Shown: one piece after another, positions 1 through 12,103 of the stretch | Position numbering within the stretch: position 1 is the first letter of the stretch | Layout of the letters: the number at the start of each line of letters is the position of its first letter | Made by a program: the position numbers and the translations under genes | The notes under the pieces: generated by a model | Database searches by the model: none | Seen by the model: only the letters and a program-made list of their open reading frames with translations | Told to the model about the DNA's origin: nothing | Source of the DNA: Globodera rostochiensis | Lineage: Eukaryota; Nematoda; Chromadorea; Rhabditida; Heteroderidae | NCBI GenBank assembly: GCA_018350325.1 | Contig: JAEVLN010000001.1 | Span: 1,291,501-1,355,500, forward strand | Direction: 5' to 3' | Length of the DNA: 64,000 bases

Positions 1-138
1 TGAATGATTTGTTTCGGCATAAAAAATGCCCTCGAAAATTGCGTAATTTCTTTTTTTGTTTGCGAAAATTTTGATCACTTCATTCGTTCTGATCGCATTC
101 CGTTGACAATTTAGCATAAAATTCCATTTTTGTTGCAG

Positions 139-1537
139 TGTAAACGACAGCTCGTCCACCGGTGGCAGCAGAATGAGCAGCAGCTTCAACCAAAGCTCGT
201 CTTACAACCGGTAAATTACGGGAAATTTAATTTTTAAAAAATGCAAAATATTTTTAAATTATTTCAGCACCTTCGAGCGCAAAGTGCTCGAGGAGAGCAC
301 ACCGACAGTGACCACGCGAATGTTCACATCCTCTCCATTAAATACCATCAAGGCATATTTTTTATAAAACTTTTCGAGAATTACCGGGCTCAAGATTGGC
401 AACAATAATTGGATGGCATTCCGGAACGCCGGCCCCAAAAATTGCGATTCCAATTTAGTCCCGGCCAAAAATTGCAATTCCAATTTAGTCCCGGCCAAAA
501 ATTGCGAAATTTAGTCCCGGCCAAAAATCGCGATCCTAAAGTGCCGGCCAAAAAGCCCGATACACCGATTAAAAAATGTGTTATTCTGGATCCTGGAAAT
601 GCCCCTCTTTGGAATTCCGATTTCTTCGGCCAAGAATTTGCTATTAATTATAAATAAATTAGTCCATTGTTCAGAGCACTCTCGGCTCCGGCTTCCCCTC
701 CGATTTGGGGCTGGGCTCGGGCAGCTTTGTGCAGCCCCACAACTACCAGTTCGGCACCGCCACCTCCGGCTCCTTCCATTCGTCGGACGACAGTCTGTCC
801 GCCACCATGGACTGTGCCGCATTTGCGCCCGAAGATTTGAAGGTGCCATTTTTGTTGTCTGTATTTGCTTCATGTCCTTTATTTTCGAAATGATTTAATA
901 GAAATTTTGTTATGTTGTAAATCATAATGTAAATTTGATTCGTCGATCAGCATTATCGCTCAAAAATCTCGACGGTCCGGGCTCTATAAAAATAATATTA
1001 ACAATTTTACTATAATAAAAATATATTTTTAAATTTGTAAAAATTGCGCTAATAAATGTTAATTTGTGTTAAAATATTTTTGAAATTTTCGGTGTCCGTT
1101 GTTGGCAACCAAATTGTGGTGGAAGGAAAACATGGCGAAAAGCAGGACTCGCTTGGCTCAATGTGAGAAAATTGCAATTAAAAATTAAAATTATTAATAA
1201 TATATTTTAATAAAAGAATTAAATTTAAAACAAAAAACTAATTTTGTTGTACGTCTCAGTGAACGTCATTTTGTGCGCAAATTTGCGATGCCGCGCAACG
1301 CCACGGCGGACTCAGTGAACAGCAATTTGACCAGTGACGGAATGCTGACAGTGACCGCCAGCGCACCCAAAGCGAAGGCGAGCAAAATGCCAAAAAATTC
1401 AAAAAAAAATCGCGCTAAAAATAAGTTTTAAATAATAAATTCAGGACAATTCTCCGATCCGTACAATTCCCGTAAAAATTGTCGCGGGCGGACAACAACA
1501 GCAAAACGGCGGTCAATTCCAACAAAACGGCCAATGA
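139..1537 (+). CDS. small heat-shock protein (alpha-crystallin/HSP20 family), 5' end outside window
   Basis: ATP-independent chaperone of the HSP20 family. I read exons at 139-210, 268-352, 675-842, 1092-1162, 1260-1377 and 1445-1537; the phases agree throughout. The alpha-crystallin domain runs from FAPEDLK through SVVGNQIVVEGKHGE, then RHFVRKFAMPRNATADSV and SDGMLTVTA, all typical of the family. The C-terminus has an IxI/V-type motif (RTIPVKI) and a Gln/Asn/Gly-rich tail ending at TGA 1535-1537. The first exon seen starts in mid-codon and is open upstream of the ATG at 173, so earlier exons lie outside the window. Introns 2 and 5 seem to begin with GC (353 and 1378). The acceptor before the exon at 1092 reads ttttcg instead of ttttcag, which is abnormal. 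The closest known relative in style is C. elegans HSP-25, by resemblance only. Confidence 0.85.
430..556. repeat. short tandem repeat in sHSP intron 2
   Basis: Four to five degraded copies of a unit of about 22-30 bases containing cccggccaaaaattgc and a following tccaatttagt. It lies wholly within the intron between the exons ending at 352 and starting at 675. Confidence 0.75.
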
Positions 1538-1952
1538 ATGAATGAATCAGTGAATAAAATGATCAATCGATTGAGATTTTTTTGAATGAGTTCAAATGGA
1601 CGCGCAAAGACGACACCAATTTGTGCGCGTCCCAGCATCTTCGCATCCCTCTAAATCTCTATTTTATGCGCTATTTCCTCTCCATCATATTTGTCCGATC
1701 AAAAAGCACATTTAGAAGTGGAATAAACATTTAATTTGTTTTCTATTATTTTATCAAAAAAAAAAATTTTAAATTAAAATAAAATTCCAATAATTAATCA
1801 CGCAATTACATAGAAATAGATTATTGTAATGACAGAAGAACAAAACTTATAAAAATAAAAAAGTGATTCTTTCAACAAAACCAAGCGCTACTCATCCTTC
1901 TGGGCACCACAACAAAAGCTCTTCGATCAGTTCATTTCCTTCCACCTTCCGA
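1538..1952. other. convergent intergenic spacer, nothing recognised
   Basis: AT-rich spacer between the 3' ends of the sHSP gene (+) and the helicase gene (-). It should hold both 3' UTRs. I see no open frame or repeat in it. Confidence 0.6.
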
Positions 1953-4900
1953 TCACTCTTCCAACAACACGCGCTCCCTGCGGTCTTTGTGGCGCCACTC
2001 TTTCTCCGCCAACTTCTCCGCCACCTGCTGGTCCGCCTGACGACTTTGCTTCTCGTACTCCTTGTGGGCCTCCGGGTTCGTCTCCAGAAGGCCTTTGTAC
2101 ATCGAACGCTGCAAAATTCCGTATCAATTTAATATGGTTTTATTTTACAATAATTTTATTAAATAATGATTATAAATTTATGGTAAAATCAATCAAAAAT
2201 TTCACAATGTCGGCCATGCTGATGGCGTCCACGTTGAAGTTGTTCTGTTCAATGTCCTTCCATTTCTTGCCGACCTGTTCACTTCGATCGAATCCGCCAC
2301 TAAAAATAAAAAACATGCTATTATTTTATCCATTCAATTTAGTTGGGTTTAAAATATGTCATGAACAACGGCATTGAAGTGTCCGGGAATAATGTGGCCC
2401 CACCGTTGTTGGTCCAACCGCTCCATGACAAATGCTCTGACACGAATTTCCGGCAAAAACACATTGGAATATTTGACAATTTGGCCCCAATGCTCGCCGC
2501 AGTTGGCGCACACCCAGCGAGCACAGTTTGTGTAAAACTTCTCCTTCTAAAAAATTTTAATTTTCAAATTAACCATTAAAGTTGCGCTTAAACTACGTAA
2601 CGCGGCAGCGTTTGCTCAACAATTTGTTGGATTTGATTTCAATTTAGGGCTTTCAATTTTGGTCTTCTTTTTCACTTAAATGTGTTATTATTGATATTTT
2701 ATTTAAAACTTTATCTATTCCTATGGTTTTATTGTAAAACTGGAATTGTTTCCCAATATTAATTCCATAATTTTCAATGGTCCAAAAACCAAATGTTTAT
2801 TGTGTTGAAGCCCCCACCGTCGGTAACCGCGTCAGCGCGTGCTTGGACCGCTTCCACACTTCCGGATCACAGCACACAAACAAAGTGGTCATCACTGATC
2901 GGACCCGATCACTGCAACAGATCAAAGTGCCGCAAGCGCACTTCAAATTGAACCTGTTGAAAAATGTATTAAAAAAATATTTTAAAATTAAGATAAATCA
3001 AAAATGTTATTTAAATAAAATTTGAATTTCTTAAACATTCACCGTTTTCCCATAAGCTGCTCTCTTTTGTACTCCAATTTCTTTTTCTCTTCATCGCGAA
3101 TTACATTCATCTCTTTAGTTTTTTCTTCAATCTATAAATAAATTTAATTTAAAAAAAGCATAAATAAAAAAAATAAAATAGAATAGTTGTCACATAAATA
3201 AAAATACAGCTTCACCTTTTTGCGCAGGGTTTGCTCCTCCTGCTCTTGCATATCCTCAATGCAACGCATCATCTGTAACAAAATCAATTTTTTTTTGAAA
3301 ATGTACAAAAATTCCAACCATGGCCTCTTTGCGCATGTTGCTGAATTCTTGTTGTTCAACACCGGTGTCCAGCGCCAACAGAATGGACTTGCTGTTCTTG
3401 TGACGAGCACGGCCTATTTTTTTGGAAAAAAAAATTTTAAAAAAAAATTCAAAGAATTTTCTAAGCCCCACCCCTTCGCTGAATCATTTGACGTTCGCTG
3501 CCCACATTGTTATATCTTAATCATTTTTTTTTAAATTTGAAATAAATTTGATAGAAACACAAATTCGCAAAAATCACTTGATGATCAGATTACAAGCGGC
3601 GATGTTCACACCTAGAAATTAAAAAAGAAAAGAAAAACAAATTTATAAAAAAAAATACCTTCCTCCGCCACTGAAGTGACAACGAGCACCTTAATAATGC
3701 AAGTTTTTAATTAAAATTTTCAGATTTTAAATGAAAATGATTAACGAAAATGCCTAAGGCTATGTGTTTATTTGTTGTTAAAAAGCCTTTATTATGCCGT
3801 TGCTGAAGCCCTCGCGCATCCAGCGCTGCTCATCCGATGATTGGCCTCCCATTGTTCCACTCTGATTGGAGCTGACCATGTAACCGACATTCTGTAAATA
3901 CAAAAATTCGATTTATTTAACAATATAATTAATTCGAAATCACGCACATTCTGCTGATAAAACATTGGCAATTCCAAATCCAATTCCATCAAATGCTTGG
4001 CCAGGCGTTGCGCACACGCGCGAGTGGCCACAAAAATCAGCGCGCGAGAGTCCGGATCCTTCGCAAATTGTTCATTGAGAATCTGAGCGGAATAATCAAT
4101 CAATAAATTCACCAAAATATGTGGCCCCGACTTTTACATTCAAAGTTTTGGCGTTCTGTCGCAACTCCAACTACTTTTTTAAATTGCTTTTAATTCACTC
4201 CCAATCGCGACAAATCCCATAGAATCCCCCCCCCCCCCCCCTCCAGACCCGGTAAAGTTTGTTCAGAATTTCCTTCTTTTCCATGTTGAAAAGGTATTTG
4301 TTGCTGCTTCCCGTGCATAAAAGTGCCGCCCTTTTCTTCTGCTCTTTTTCCCCACTTTCTGAACGTTCAATATCGCGAAGTTGTAGAGAAAGTACTGAAA
4401 TATTTTGAAAAATTTTATTATCTAAATATTGAATTAAATTAATTTTTTTTTTTAAATACAAATAATTATTAGCCTAATTCATTTGCTTGTCATTTAGTTT
4501 CATGCTACGTCTGTATATAACCAAGGGCGTAGCCAGGGGGGGGGCTGAGGGGGCTGCAGCCCCCCCCGAAATGAAATTTGTGAAAAAAAAACCCATAGGG
4601 GGACCCTATTGTTTTGCAAAATTGTTCATTTATTTGACCAATTTTCTTTACAAATCGCTTTTAAAATCGTCAAAATTTTTCCCGGCGGCGCCTATCGGCA
4701 CCGCCTCCCCCCTCCCCCGAAAAATTGCTTAAGAAAAATGCAATAAAACCCAAAATTGCACCCCTAAAAATCCAACTTTTTGGGGTAAAAATTCTTTAAG
4801 AAAAATGCAATAAAACCCAAAATTGCACCCCTAAAAATCCAACTTTTTGGGGTAAAAATTCTTTAAGAAAAATGCAATAAAACCCAAAAATGCACCCCTA

Positions 4901-7900
4901 AAAATCGATTTTTTTTTTCTTGACTCAGCCCCCCCTGAAAAAAAATCCTGGCTACGCCCTTGTATATAACTTAAATAAATATAAGTTTGATTAGGGGGTT
5001 TTTTTTGGATATTTTATAAACATAAAAATCCACCTTTGTAACGCTTCAACAAATTTGCGTTGATCTGATTGAATTGATCATTGTCAGAAAGTTTCGCATA
5101 ATCCAACATTTTTTTGTGCAGATAATCGAGCGCAAAGAAATTCGGCAACAAATCGCTGATGGTAATTGCGTGGAAATAGTGCTGGAGGGCATGAGAAATT
5201 GGCAATTAAATTTTTCCAATTAAATTAAACAGCAAATTTTCACACCGAAAGATGATTGATGGAGCGAAGCAGGAACACCCGAGTGACCGGTTCCTCCAAA
5301 TGTTGCAGGTACTTCTTCAACAGACCAACCCGATTTTGGTACTGAGCCTGGTCGTCCAGGTTGGGAAACACAATGTCATCCTACAAACAAAAAAAATTTA
5401 TTGCCAAGTATTTCTCTTAATTTTCCATCTCACTTTTCCAATGTACGCCAACTGTTTTTGCTCCACAATACGCAGCAGTTCCACTTGCATTGAGCGTTGA
5501 ATATCGCTCATGCACAATTTGATCGCCTCCACAAATTCGTTGTTGACCGGACGACTGACCTTCTCAACATCTGTTAAAATATTTTAAATTTGTCTAAAAT
5601 TGCGACTTACGGTCCACCGGAGGTGTGACGTATTCCTTAAGATTTTCCAATTGATGCCGAACAGTGCTGATCGTTTCGGCTCTCAAATTTGCGCACAACG
5701 ACAGCATATGCTAAAACAATTCAAACAATAGCGAATTGTGCATAAATTTTAAACTCAATACAAAATATTAATTAAGCTTTTAATTTTAGATAGTTTAGAT
5801 TTGATTTTATTTGATTTATTCGCATTTCACCCGCTGGCATGCCGCCATGTCCCAGCTCGTGTCCCCGACTCCAAGCGAAGCGGTGAGCCCGACAATTTGA
5901 ATATGTGGTCGTTTGCCGTTCTTGGTATTGTCCAGTTCTGCCAGCTGGTCCATCAACACTGAAAATAAATTAATTTTTAATTCAATTAATAATATAAATC
6001 AGTGTAACATAATTAAATTGAATAATGGCTGCCCACTTTTGTACGGATGCCCCTTGTCACAATGATGACATTCGTCGAATATCACCAGAGTGAAGTCGGC
6101 AAAATACACGCGCTCAGTCTCAAGCACCGAATTCAGCATATTACTTAATAATAGAGAATATAAGAACAAATCAATTAAAAAAATTTTAAAACATTTCAAT
6201 TTAAAAAAACGAATAGATAAAATTTATTTTTCTTCCCCCCCCCCCCTTTAAAACTTTACATCAGAATCTGCGGCGTCATAACGCAGAGGTCTAAAAAGTT
6301 AATCATTAAAATTAGCATTTAATCATAATTTTTGGTAATTGCTCTTCTTACCGCAAGCCAACACGCGTTTGGCGCGTCCATCATGGAAATTTTCGCATCC
6401 CGAGAAGCCGTCCACCCAGTAATGACCGGCCAGATACTGTACAAACTCACAGCACTGCTGGTCAACAAGGGGTACGGTAGGCACGAGCATCACACACTGA
6501 AACGGCGGCATTTTATTTGTTTTATCTTTTCGGAATAATCTTTGCCCAATTTTCAAATTTTGTTAAGATTCAAAAAAATCGGCATATTCGGATCGGCTTC
6601 TCGGCGGCGCCTATCGGCACCGCCGGACCAATACCCCAATTTTTTTCATATCTAAAAAATACGCCCCCAAAAATCAAACATTTTTTTTTTTGAAAAATTC
6701 CGCAACAAAAATCAAGAACAACACACCACCCTTAAAATTTCCACTTAGCCCCCTCCCCATGAAAATTTGTAGTGCTATGCCCTTGCCACGTTTACAATGT
6801 TTTAATTAATTTGGTGAACTCAGCCCACCCTGGCCACTCGTCCCTCCCGCTTGGCCGTCTCCAAATGTGTCCGAATAATGTCCGTGGCCACAATGGTTTT
6901 CCCACTGCCGGTTGGTGCACAAATAATCGTGTTTTTTTTGCTAAAAGAATTTTTTGTTTTGTTTGAAAATCTACGATAATGTAATGTTTCACCAACTTGT
7001 TTGCATGGACAATCAATTCATTCTGGTAGGGACGCAACTGGTACTCGTCCGGCTCGAAATCCATATCTGGTTAAATTTTGTTTTGAAAAATTTAAAATGT
7101 TTTTCAATTATTCTCCACACCCTCCTCCGTTTTTCGGAATTCCGCGTATTTTTGCGGGTCGCGCGGCTCCGTTGGCTCCGCATTTGCGATCACGAATTTG
7201 ATGTTGTGCTCCCAGTTTGGCACGCGTGCCGCCTCCACCTCCTTGTGCGCACGCCAACGGACTGAAAACGAAAAAACACCAATTAAATTTGAACACAAAA
7301 AAAATGTTTTTTTTGAGTTTTTGGACGGTCGGCAATCAATTTTTATTAAAAAGGAAAAATAGACTATTTTTCTTGATTTTTAAAATAATTTACTTTAAAC
7401 TGAACCATTGATCTAACAATTTCTACGCTTTATCTACCCAAAAACGGCACCGTGGCACGAATTCGCAGTTTTTATTAATATATGGCATTATTTGGTTCTT
7501 TTTTTGTAGAAAAAAAGCAAATGCAAGAGGCTTCGGGCTAGTGACCGGCGGGATCAGGTTTCCAAGCGCCGGGATTCCCGGGTCGCCGGGTATTTGGTCA
7601 GATCGGGATTTTTGGCACATTTTTTTGAACCTTGAAACGTTTTTTAAAATCAACAAATTTGCGTACTCAGATCATTTTCCCAGTCCGGGTCGATGTACGG
7701 GAGCAGCGGGCGCGTCCGCGGGTCGGTGTCACACGCCTCCATGAAATGGTAGTACCAGTCCTTAGGGGGTTTAAAAAGTCGACATATGACAAAATTTTAT
7801 AAAAAAATGTTTAACTGACCCCTGCCTCACGCGACGAACTTTTAGTGTCCGTACACAACGGAAGGCCGCGCAACAACACACAGGAGGCCGCATCGACGTC

Positions 7901-9544
7901 CATCTCATCTGAAAAAATGCATTCTCAAATTACTAATTTGCAAATTTTCGCAAAAAATAAAACGAAAAAAAAGAAGCAAAATCAATATTGGTAAAAAACC
8001 ACCGGGTTTAAACGCATTTTTTTCAATCAAAATTTTTCGAATTGCGATAACCCGGACCCCAAGCATTGACAAAATTATGGAGCTCACGCTTTGGCACTGG
8101 GATAAATCAAAATTTTCAATAGAAAATGGCAATTTTATCAAAAATGCGTGCCATTCATTCAATTTTTGTTCTCAATATTTGATGCAAAAAAACATCACTC
8201 AGAAAACCTTAAATCTTTTGAAATTGCTGATTTTTTTTTTTTGCAAAATTTAGGCTCATTTTTTAGTTTTCATAATTTTTCACTCTGTTCCAAGTCCCAA
8301 TCCCTCTGCTCCTCCGTCTTCCCATTGCCGTGCTTCAACGACCGCTTGTACAGCGCTTCTGCCCGCACCAACAGCGGGACGTATTCATTTGCATTCCGCT
8401 TACGCAGTTCCGGGTAAATGTACTGCGGTTCCAATATCTGTTTTTTGATTTATAATTTCAATTAGTTTTATGTCCATTAAAAATATTTAATATCGACTCC
8501 GTCCCTCCCCCTTTTTAGAAAAAAATGAATCCCATCAATTTTGACAAAAATTGTTTTTTGGAATTCACGCTGACGCAGAACCTAGTCTAACAACTGTTTA
8601 CAAAACCAAACAGTAAACAAATTTACGGGTTTTGAACCCAAAATATGGAATTTTATTTCTTCTTTTTTTTGTCAAAGTTCGGGATTGGCCTAAACAGCAG
8701 ATGATGGCAGGTCCGAATTCTGTCTCCCAATCCCCTAAATTTGATACCTTCGAAATCATATCAATTTTGAGCGGGTTTCCTTTTGGGTTCGTGTCGAATA
8801 GGCGCCGGTAAAATTCGTAGGTCTTCAGATCCATGAGCAGCTCGCGGAAGGCCTGAGGGTCATCTTAATTTTTTAATTACAATATTTCGCCGCTCGCCTC
8901 CCTCCCCTACCGTCTTTGCACCGTGCCACAACATGAAACATTTCGGAAATGGCATCCGGATGGTCACGACAATGCATACAAATTAGCTGAAAATTTGAGT
9001 AAAAAATGGAGTTTAGACAAAAAAAAATGTAAAAATTCAAAAAAATCCATTCGATATAGATCCAGTACACATTGCTTTAATAGTAGCTACAAACATAAAC
9101 AATTCAGGACACAAATTCTCAAGAATTGCCTATTGTTTTCTCAAACGCCGCCCGCCGACTGACCTTGAAGAGACGAAACTTTGTCACGCGACGGCACTGT
9201 TCCCCGTAAATTCCGGCACTTTTCCATCCCTCGGCTAACCAATCGCTGATCGGCTGTTCAACGTTGTCCCAACTCTCCAGACATCTCTCAGCAAAAGGCA
9301 TAGGCGCTAAAATGGCATATAAAATTCGATTAAATTTTTTCAAAATAATTTTTTGCCGATGTATTTGAGGCGGAATTTGTGGAATTCCTCTTCCGTCATG
9401 TAGCGCACGGCCTCAGCAGTGAACAGTGCCAAGTGCGACTCGGCCTTTAGTAATTTTTTTGCATTTTTATATTTATTTTAACTTCAAAGGCACCTGAATT
9501 CCTTGTGACAAAAGCAATTCTCTCCATTTGGCAACTTCGTTCAT
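1953..9544 (-). CDS. RIG-I-like Dicer-related helicase (DRH family)
   Basis: Cytoplasmic dsRNA-dependent ATPase; in C. elegans the DRH proteins act with Dicer and small-RNA pathways. I assembled 33 exons with consistent phase, giving about 1,120 residues, starting MNEVAKWRELLLSQ at 9544. Residues 1-330 are helical and not confidently assigned; the usual CARD-like folds cannot be judged by eye. Helicase motifs follow in order: Walker A APTGSGKT (about residue 350), FDECHH (about 463), LTASLGVGD, LIFVATRA, VLVVTSVAEEG and motif VI QRRGRAR (about 862). The C-terminal regulatory domain has the expected paired cysteines: KCACGTLICC, FVCCD, and NCARWVCANCG followed by HWGQIVKY. It continues into KKWKDIEQNNF, matching the end of RIG-I. 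Introns after 9357 and 3787 begin with GC. The intron 4395-5033 carries a complete MITE, and the intron 6497-6828 carries a relic of the same family. Confidence 0.92.
4522..4962. mobile_element. hAT-type MITE, CGTAGCC family copy 1
   Basis: Terminal inverted repeats caagggcgtagccagg and its exact complement bound the element. Both sides carry the 8-bp target duplication tatataac (4514-4521 and 4963-4970), the duplication length of hAT transposons. Inside are the hairpin module at 4684-4705 and about 2.7 tandem copies of a 65-bp unit (around 4726-4905). No transposase frame is present. It lies in an intron of the helicase gene. Confidence 0.9.
6590..6786. repeat. degenerate relic of the CGTAGCC MITE family
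   Basis: It contains the hairpin module (6602-6625) and ends in gtgctatgcccttg, a decayed form of the family terminus. The other end is not recognisable. It lies in a helicase intron. Confidence 0.6.
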
Positions 9545-12103
9545 TTTTGCATAAAGTCAATTTCTTAATGTATTTATTGTGGATTGAAAAACAATAATTA
9601 AATTTGACTCGAAATTATCCTAAAACTAATAAGAAACGTTTGTTCTAGAAATTAACAGGCAAATAAGCTTTATTCACCGTAATTTAGACATTACAATTAT
9701 ACTTTCATTTGGCGTACATAGTATGTAGACCCGGTTTTTATTTTAATAACAAAACTTTTTTGGCAATGATAAGAACCTGGTCAATTAATTGGCTAAACCT
9801 TTCTTCGTGCGAAAATTTTCATTTTAAAAAATAGAGTTCATCATAATTTAACGGGAATGCGGTTTGGCCCACTCGGGTTCCTTATTAATTCAAAATGTAT
9901 CAGAATTTTAAAAAATTTGATTTGCATACTTGCGCCAAAAACAAAACATTTTTTTGTGATCTGATCCAATTAATGTGCAATACAAACTGCCTTTTATAAA
10001 AGCCGGGCTCAAATGATCAAATAATGACTGTTAACAAGAATATTGGTGCTTTCCTGTTTTACCACCTCCACCCAAAATTGAAATAAATTGGCATAAATGT
10101 ACAATCGCAATCCTAATTTATGACAATTTATTTCGATTTAGGTGGGGTAGTAGAACAGGAAGTACCATAATGTGTGTTATCGGATCGCCACTTAAATAAT
10201 TCGCTGATTGAAATAAAATTCCTAAATTAACAATTCACATGGAAGGAAGGCCACACGGAGACCGGGCAATTTTGTAAGTTGGTCAAGTGGAAATTGTTAA
10301 ATGTTACGGGAAGTTTTGGAAGTCGGGAAATTCCATCTGGATTCCCGCTCAAACGGTGAATTTCCAAAATTACCCGTAACATATACATATATTGAAAAGA
10401 AAATTCGAACAGGAACCGAACTGATAGTGAATTGATTGTCGTGGATCTGTGCATTTTTTCCACTTGCACTTTCTTTTGGTTATCCCATATTTGTGGACCA
10501 CAGAAAGAACGCAGCTGGGGGAGTTTTGAGTCATCGATTGCCGTGGTATCTGTGCCCAAATATTCATTGAACCCAGCAGTCAACCAACCAAACAATTTGG
10601 TACCATCCGTAGCATACCAAAGCCATTTTTAATCAATTGGCTTGCTTGTTATGCAGGTGGCTAGCAGGGTAGAACAACCGGGTAATCCGTGCAAGGCTTT
10701 AAAACCCATGCTATCAAATTGATAATTTATGAAAAATCATAGACAAAAAATCAATGATTTGACAAAAACTGATACCATTCTTGATCAGCACCTTTGAAAC
10801 GCCCAGATGTGATGTTTTCAACTGATTTGGTTGGGGAGGGGGGGGGGGTCATAGAACCGAAAAGTACCAAAAAAGGGGATTTTTGTACACAAATAAATTG
10901 TCTAATTGAGCTGATGAGAAAGTTATGTACTATACGCGTCAGCTTTGGACGTGTTAGTCCGCAATGTCGCGCCACCCATTTTTTGAGGATGTAAATTGCC
11001 TGTCCAAGTCCATGTATAACATATAACTTGAGAAAAAAAACAAAGACATTTCTGAATTAAAAGCAACATCAAAAATTATTTGAAATAAAACAATGAACGT
11101 GAAATAAAGCGGACTGATTGCTGGTCAAAAAAGGCAGAAACGCAACAAAATTGAAATTTCTGAGCCGCACAGATGAAGATTTACTATGCTTTAGTTTGTG
11201 TGTGCTGGTCGACTTTTTTGTTGGTAATTTTTATTGATTATGCAGAACGATTGTAGAGGCGTAAGATAAGAAGTGACACATTTGGCGTATGTACGTTTTC
11301 ACATAGTCAAAGAAGACCAAAGGTAAACGTTTTAAAATCACAAGGATGAAAGCAACATTTTATTCAACTGTGATGTATGGTGTTTATATGTCAAAAATGG
11401 AGACAACATGCAAAAAGGAGATAGAGAAGAGAGGGGGGTTTTTTCCGTTGAACCACTTCTTTTTTCATTTTTTACAATTTCCTCTCCCCCCCTCAGCAAT
11501 TTTGTTTTACAAATTGCAGCAAAAAACAAACATTCATTATGAAGAGTCCATAAATTATGCTTAAATGTATTTATATGTGTTTGCATAAGCATCTGCCGCG
11601 CACAAAGTAACGCCAAACAATTAAAATCCGATTAAAAACTCAGAAAAGCTGTGGATCTCTTAAAGCTGGTTCAACAATATGCGAGTAAAAGGTTCTTGGC
11701 GCTATTTTGATTTAGAATGCGCAATTTACAAAAATTTGCGCCTTAATGAAATCCATTGCCTCCCGTTCAAATCAAGGTGATGCCGATGATGATGATGAAG
11801 TGGATGACGTGGTGGTTGTTGTGACCGTTTGTCTGTTGCCAATGCCTCCGTTGTTAAAACACACCTGCGCATATTAAAAAAAGTCATTAACATTTTAACA
11901 ATTTTTTTTCGTCATACGATCGGTGCCTGATCACGTTTTTTTGTGATGCCTATCGGCGTCGTTGGATCGGATCCCTACAACAATTTAAAATTTTACATAA
12001 CTGTAAAATTTTTCATCACATTTTGGGAACAAAATAGTTGTGCAACCAATTTAGAATACCTAACATCAGAAATAGAACGAGTTTTCACTATTAATCTATT
12101 GTA
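9545..12103. other. 2.6 kb intergenic region, no convincing gene
   Basis: Spacer between the helicase start and the 3' end of proline dehydrogenase. It holds an imperfect foldback at 10047-10162, a 27-residue hydrophobic ORF at 11173 and a G tract near 10840. A degenerate copy of the hairpin module lies near 11948. I see no exon with family resemblance. The first few hundred bases probably hold the helicase promoter. Confidence 0.5.
10047..10162. repeat. imperfect foldback (about 40-base arms)
   Basis: The left arm runs from tcctgttttaccacctccac into an A/T-rich stretch. The right arm is its near complement, ending ggtggggtagtagaacagga. The loop is about 35 bases, and neither strand carries an ORF. 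Confidence 0.6.

Noticed and set aside
2343..2370. Stop codon after HDIF as the end of the helicase
   Set aside because: A GT donor at 2403 gives a phase-correct join to the exon at 2299, restoring the KKWKDIEQNNF end typical of RIG-I, so the gene continues to 1953.
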